Positions 24,117 through 27,095 of a DNA stretch of 27,095 nt are shown piece after piece. The translations under genes were made by a program, and so were the position numbers. The first letter of the stretch is position 1, and each line of letters starts with the position of its first letter. The notes below the pieces were generated by a model. It had not been told where the DNA came from and made no database searches. It saw only the letters and a program-made list of their open reading frames with translations. This DNA comes from CAYLZN01 sp964387935. Its GTDB lineage: Bacteria; Acidobacteriota; Vicinamibacteria; Vicinamibacterales; JAFNAJ01. The DNA is taken from assembly GCA_964387935.1 (NCBI GenBank), contig CAYLZN010000039.1, positions 1 to 27,095 on the forward strand. The letters run 5' to 3'.

Positions 24117-26423
24117 ATGCGGACACGGCGCTTCTTCTACGGGTGGGTCATCGCGGCGTGCGCCTTCCTGGTGCTGCTCGTGACCAACGGCATCATCATC
24201 AGCGGGATCACCGCCTTCGACGCCTCGCTCCTCCAGGAGTTCGGCTGGTCCCGCGGCACGTTGAAGTTCCGCGATCTCCTCACCTTCATGGCCGCAGGCC
24301 TGCTGGCGCCGCTGAGCGGAGCGCTGGCGGACCGCTTCGGCGTGCGGCCGCTCATGCTGTTCGGCGCCACGCTCCTCGCCGGTTGTCTCGCCGCCTATTC
24401 GCGGATCACGTCCGCCGCGAACATGTACGTCGTCCACACGCTGTTTGCCGGTGTCCTCGTCACCTGCGGCCTCCTCGTGGCCGTGCTGCTGACCTCCCGC
24501 TGGTTCGTCGCCCGGCGCGGCACGGCGCTGGGATTCGTCATCGTCGGCACGAGCCTGGGCGGCGTCGTCTTCCCGATCGTGAACGCCTTCCTCATCCAGG
24601 CGTACGGCTGGAGGACGGCGATGCTGATCCTGATGGCGGCGCCAGTGCTCCTGCTGATGGTGCTCGCCCTCCTGGTGCGTGAGTATCCGGCGGACATGGG
24701 CCTCGAGCCTTACGGTCACGATCGGCAGACCACTCAGGCGCGTCCCGCCCCCCACGCGGTGGGCATGGCCTATGGCGACGCCGTCCGCACGCTGACCTTC
24801 TGGGGACTCGCGGTGGCGGCCATGACGACGTTCTACGGCATCCTGGGCGCGCAGGCCCACCTGATGCTCCATTTGCGCGGCCTGGGCCTGACCCAGGTCC
24901 AGGCCGCGTCGGGCCTCAGCCTGCTGTTCCTGCTGGGGCTCATCGGCAAGTTCGTCTTCGGCATGCTCGCGGACGTCTACGACAGGAAGCGCGTGCTGCT
25001 GCTCAACCTCGTGGTGATGTGGGTCGGCAGCGCGCTGCTGGCGTCGATGTCCCCGGGAGCCGTCTGGCCCGCGATCGTGCTGTTCGGGTTCGGCTGGGGC
25101 GGCATCTACACGCTCCTGCAGGTCATCTGCATGAGCAGCTTCGGCCTGCGTGCCGGCGGGAAGATCCTGGGCACGATCACCGTCCTCGACGCGATCGGCG
25201 GCGGGCTCGGCATCTGGCTCACCGGGCTGCTGTTCGACCGGACGGGCAGCTATGCGCTGCCGTTCGCCATCATCGCGGGCACGGTCACCGTCGCGCTGCT
25301 CGCGGCCGCCGTCGTGAGTCCGAATCTCGCGGAAACCGCGTCCCGCGGCCGCGCCGCGTCGGCCACGGCCACGCTGGTGCTCGTCGGCGGCCTGTCGATC
25401 ACCTGGGCGAACGCCGCGACCGCCGCCCAGGCCACTCCCGCCCAGGACTCCCTTCCGACCATGCGCTACTTTCCATCTGCCGTGGGTGATCGGTGGCAGT
25501 ATCGGAACCTCGTGTCCGACGGTGAGTCGCCGATCGTCACCAGGACGGTCACGGCGGACCAGGGCCTGATCGTCCACCACCTCGCCTTCCAGGGTGGACG
25601 CACGATTGACTACCAGCAGCCCGTCACGCTGCTGCCACCCGACATCCGTGTCGGGGGGCGTTACACGAGCGACACCCCGTACGTCTCGCGCGAGGGCGAC
25701 CGCATCGTCTCGACGGGACGTCAGACCTACGAGGTCATCGTCGAGGCCCGGGAGGATGTGGACACACCGGCGGGGCTCTTCCCCGACACCGTGCGAACTC
25801 GGACAGTGGCGCTTCGCATCGACGACGACGGCACCCAGACGGGGTATGAGCTGGTCGAATGGCTGGCCGAAGACGTCGGACCGGTCCGCGTGACTGGACG
25901 CCTCTACTGGACCGACGCGCAGGGCCGCCGCACGCGGCTCTTCCGCGTGGACGCCGTGCTCGAAGACGCTCGCGTCGGCGGTCGGACGTGGACGGCCACG
26001 GCGGCTGCGCCGGGCCTGGATCCGGGACGAGCCCGGGCGGTGGCGCTGGCGCACCGGGCCTTCGGGGCGTTCAAGGACGGACTGGCCACGGGCCAGTGGC
26101 AGCCCTTCCTCGACATGCTCACCGACGACTTCACCCTGACGTTCCCGACCGGCAAGTACCTCGGGCAGCACACCGGCAAGGCGACGGCCACGGCGTTCTT
26201 CGCGTACGTGTCGCAGGTCTACCCGGAAGGCCTCTTCGCCTCGCTCGACCGACTCACCGTGGACGGATCGCGCGCGATCTTCGAGTTCCGCTCCGAAGGC
26301 ACGCTGGTGCTGCCAGCCGAGCGCCGCCCTTACCGCAACCGCGTCGCGGTCGCCATGGAATTCCGCGGTGACAAGGTGGCGAAGTATCGCGAGTACTTCG
26401 GCAGCGACGGCAAGTCCTACTGA
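24117..26423 (+). CDS. MFS transporter fused to an extracytoplasmic domain and a SnoaL-like domain
   Basis: A 768-aa protein. Residues 1 to about 405 form a 12-helix MFS transporter (FYGWVIAACAFLVLL, GALADRFGVRP motif A, GMLADVYDRKR in the second half), similar to monocarboxylate/oxalate-formate-type carriers. Residues about 413-437 form a signal-peptide-like hydrophobic segment ending ANAATAAQA. Residues about 449-630 resemble secreted YFPxxVGxxWxY beta-rich domains (MRYFPSAVGDRWQYR, DVDTPAGLFPDTV). Residues about 641-768 form a SnoaL-like fold (AHRAFGAFKDGLATGQWQPFLDMLTDDFTL). An internal GTG at residue 400 could start a separate secreted protein, but no ribosome-binding site or stop separates the parts. 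It lies 3 bases after the amidohydrolase stop and closes the operon. Confidence 0.8.
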   Translation: MRTRRFFYGWVIAACAFLVLLVTNGIIISGITAFDASLLQEFGWSRGTLKFRDLLTFMAAGLLAPLSGALADRFGVRPLMLFGATLLAGCLAAYSRITSAANMYVVHTLFAGVLVTCGLLVAVLLTSRWFVARRGTALGFVIVGTSLGGVVFPIVNAFLIQAYGWRTAMLILMAAPVLLLMVLALLVREYPADMGLEPYGHDRQTTQARPAPHAVGMAYGDAVRTLTFWGLAVAAMTTFYGILGAQAHLMLHLRGLGLTQVQAASGLSLLFLLGLIGKFVFGMLADVYDRKRVLLLNLVVMWVGSALLASMSPGAVWPAIVLFGFGWGGIYTLLQVICMSSFGLRAGGKILGTITVLDAIGGGLGIWLTGLLFDRTGSYALPFAIIAGTVTVALLAAAVVSPNLAETASRGRAASATATLVLVGGLSITWANAATAAQATPAQDSLPTMRYFPSAVGDRWQYRNLVSDGESPIVTRTVTADQGLIVHHLAFQGGRTIDYQQPVTLLPPDIRVGGRYTSDTPYVSREGDRIVSTGRQTYEVIVEAREDVDTPAGLFPDTVRTRTVALRIDDDGTQTGYELVEWLAEDVGPVRVTGRLYWTDAQGRRTRLFRVDAVLEDARVGGRTWTATAAAPGLDPGRARAVALAHRAFGAFKDGLATGQWQPFLDMLTDDFTLTFPTGKYLGQHTGKATATAFFAYVSQVYPEGLFASLDRLTVDGSRAIFEFRSEGTLVLPAERRPYRNRVAVAMEFRGDKVAKYREYFGSDGKSY

Positions 26424-26442
26424 ACAGCGAGCCAGCCTGACA

Positions 26443-26463
26443 TTTGTCATGTGATTGTGACAA
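26443..26463. promoter_or_regulatory. Inverted repeat matching the hyuAB operator (type 2)
   Basis: Left arm TTTGTCAT (26443-26450) and right arm TGTGACAA (26456-26463) match the 7823-7843 element at 19 of 21 positions. A second inverted pair, TGTCATG (26445-26451) and CATGACA (26464-26470), overlaps it. It lies in the 81-base spacer upstream of the aminotransferase ATG (26505), the only AT-rich stretch there. Confidence 0.6.
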
Positions 26464-26504
26464 CATGACATCCTGTCGGCGCGCCCCCGCGCCCGAGAAC
26501 CATC

Positions 26505-27095
26505 ATGGCCGAGCTCCCGAGCCTTCTCCGTCGACGCGATGTCTTCGCGCTCCCCCCGCTGGTGGCGGCGATCGGCGCCCTCCAGGCGCCGTCCGCCACG
26601 CCGCTCCCCGCCGGCGTCCCCGACGCAGCCTTCTGGCGACTCGTCAGGTCCCACTACCTCGTCGAGGAGGGCCTGACCTACCTGAACGCCGGGACCTGTG
26701 GCCTGCAGACTCGCGAAACCGCGGCCCTGGAACAGCGGATTCGTGAGGAGATGGCCCTGAACTTCAACCGCTATTTCGTCACGCGCCTCATCGACCGCGG
26801 CTTCCGGGATCTTGCGGACCGCGTGGCCGCCTTCGTGGATGCGGACCCCGATGGCATCAGCTTCACGAGCGGCGCCACCGAGGCGATGAACTACATCGCC
26901 AACGGTCTCGATCTGTCTCCCGGCGACGAGGTCCTGACCACCTCGCACGATCACCAGGCCGGCATCTATCCGTGGCGGCTGCTGGCCCGGCGACGCGGCA
27001 TCGTCGTCAGGCAGCTCGACTGGCCGAGTCCTCCCTCGAGCGCCACCGGCATCGTCGATCACTACGCGAAGTCGATGACCCCAAGAACGCGCGAG
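26505..27095 (+). CDS. Class V aminotransferase with Tat-like leader (3' end outside window)
   Basis: An open frame of 197 codons runs off the right edge. The N terminus reads LLRRRDVFAL followed by a hydrophobic stretch to about residue 30, which looks like a twin-arginine export signal. The mature part starts near FWRLVRSHYLV and shows the class V features YLNAGTCGLQ, FTSGATEAMNYIANGL and TTSHDHQAG. The PLP-binding Lys lies beyond the window. Class V relatives include isopenicillin-N epimerase-like and cysteine desulfurase-like enzymes. The ATG at 26505 has only a weak GAGAA upstream. A type 2 operator precedes it, suggesting co-regulation with the hyuAB operon. Confidence 0.8.
   Translation, partial: MAELPSLLRRRDVFALPPLVAAIGALQAPSATPLPAGVPDAAFWRLVRSHYLVEEGLTYLNAGTCGLQTRETAALEQRIREEMALNFNRYFVTRLIDRGFRDLADRVAAFVDADPDGISFTSGATEAMNYIANGLDLSPGDEVLTTSHDHQAGIYPWRLLARRRGIVVRQLDWPSPPSSATGIVDHYAKSMTPRTRE

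Noticed and set aside
25314..26423. Separate secreted protein starting at an internal GTG (residue 400 of the MFS fusion)
   Set aside because: A plausible signal peptide would result, but there is no ribosome-binding site and no stop before it; kept as an alternative inside the fusion entry rather than as a feature.
26424..26504. Rho-independent terminator after the long operon
   Set aside because: The inverted repeats here lack a T-run and match the operator-like element upstream of hyuAB, so a regulatory site is the better reading.
24090..27062. A 990-codon open frame on the minus strand, antisense to the MFS fusion and the aminotransferase
   Set aside because: Low-complexity Arg/Glu/Gln/His/Asp translation without motifs; the opposite strand encodes clear MFS, SnoaL-like and class V aminotransferase sequence.

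Overview
This is a high-GC, gene-dense bacterial window (roughly two-thirds GC or more) that reads as one catabolic island. The organism is probably an Acidobacteriota member of the Vicinamibacteria type. That is an inference from GC content, from a TonB-dependent receptor with an N-terminal carboxypeptidase-regulatory-like domain, from a class V aminotransferase with a Tat-like leader, and from a secreted four-haem cytochrome. No rRNA or marker gene confirms it. The sequence looks metagenome-derived: 10 Ns followed by a poly-C tract interrupt one gene at 22837-22919.

Layout. A partial small membrane protein (1-149, minus) diverges from a 158-aa DUF3598-like protein (260-736, plus). A minus-strand operon (7717 to 693) encodes a nitrilase-fold protein, hydantoinase/oxoprolinase subunits HyuA and HyuB, a CaiB/BaiF CoA-transferase and an isochorismatase/N-carbamoylsarcosine-amidase-like hydrolase. 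A second minus-strand block (13636 to 7874) encodes a TonB-dependent receptor, a tetrahaem cytochrome c, an HMG-CoA-lyase-like protein and a VOC protein. A second CoA-transferase (13799-14992, minus) diverges from an 11-kb, ten-gene plus-strand operon (15137-26423). That operon encodes a TIM-barrel amidohydrolase, a DUF4437-like cupin, a third CoA-transferase, a CitE-like lyase, a cyclase-family hydrolase, MmgE/PrpD, an unknown 136-aa protein, a HutC-type GntR regulator, a dihydropyrimidinase-like amidohydrolase and an MFS transporter fused to two extra C-terminal domains. A Tat-leader class V aminotransferase starts at 26505 and leaves the window.

How it may work together (inference): the TonB receptor and MFS protein import a substrate. 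Ring and amide hydrolases (dihydropyrimidinase-like, HyuAB, N-carbamoylsarcosine-amidase-like, cyclase family) open and deamidate it. Three CoA-transferases activate the resulting acids, and CitE-, HMGL- and PrpD-like enzymes process the acyl-CoA or tricarboxylate products. A cyclic amide, imide or hydantoin-like compound fits best, but the substrate cannot be read from sequence.

The most notable signals are two families of inverted repeats that seem to tie the transcription units together: TTGT-N4-ACAA at three promoters, and a TTTGTCAT/ATGACAA element at two others. Others are the three-part MFS fusion, several enzymes lacking canonical catalytic residues, and GCCGTAC heptamer repeats placed directly after stop codons in two operons.
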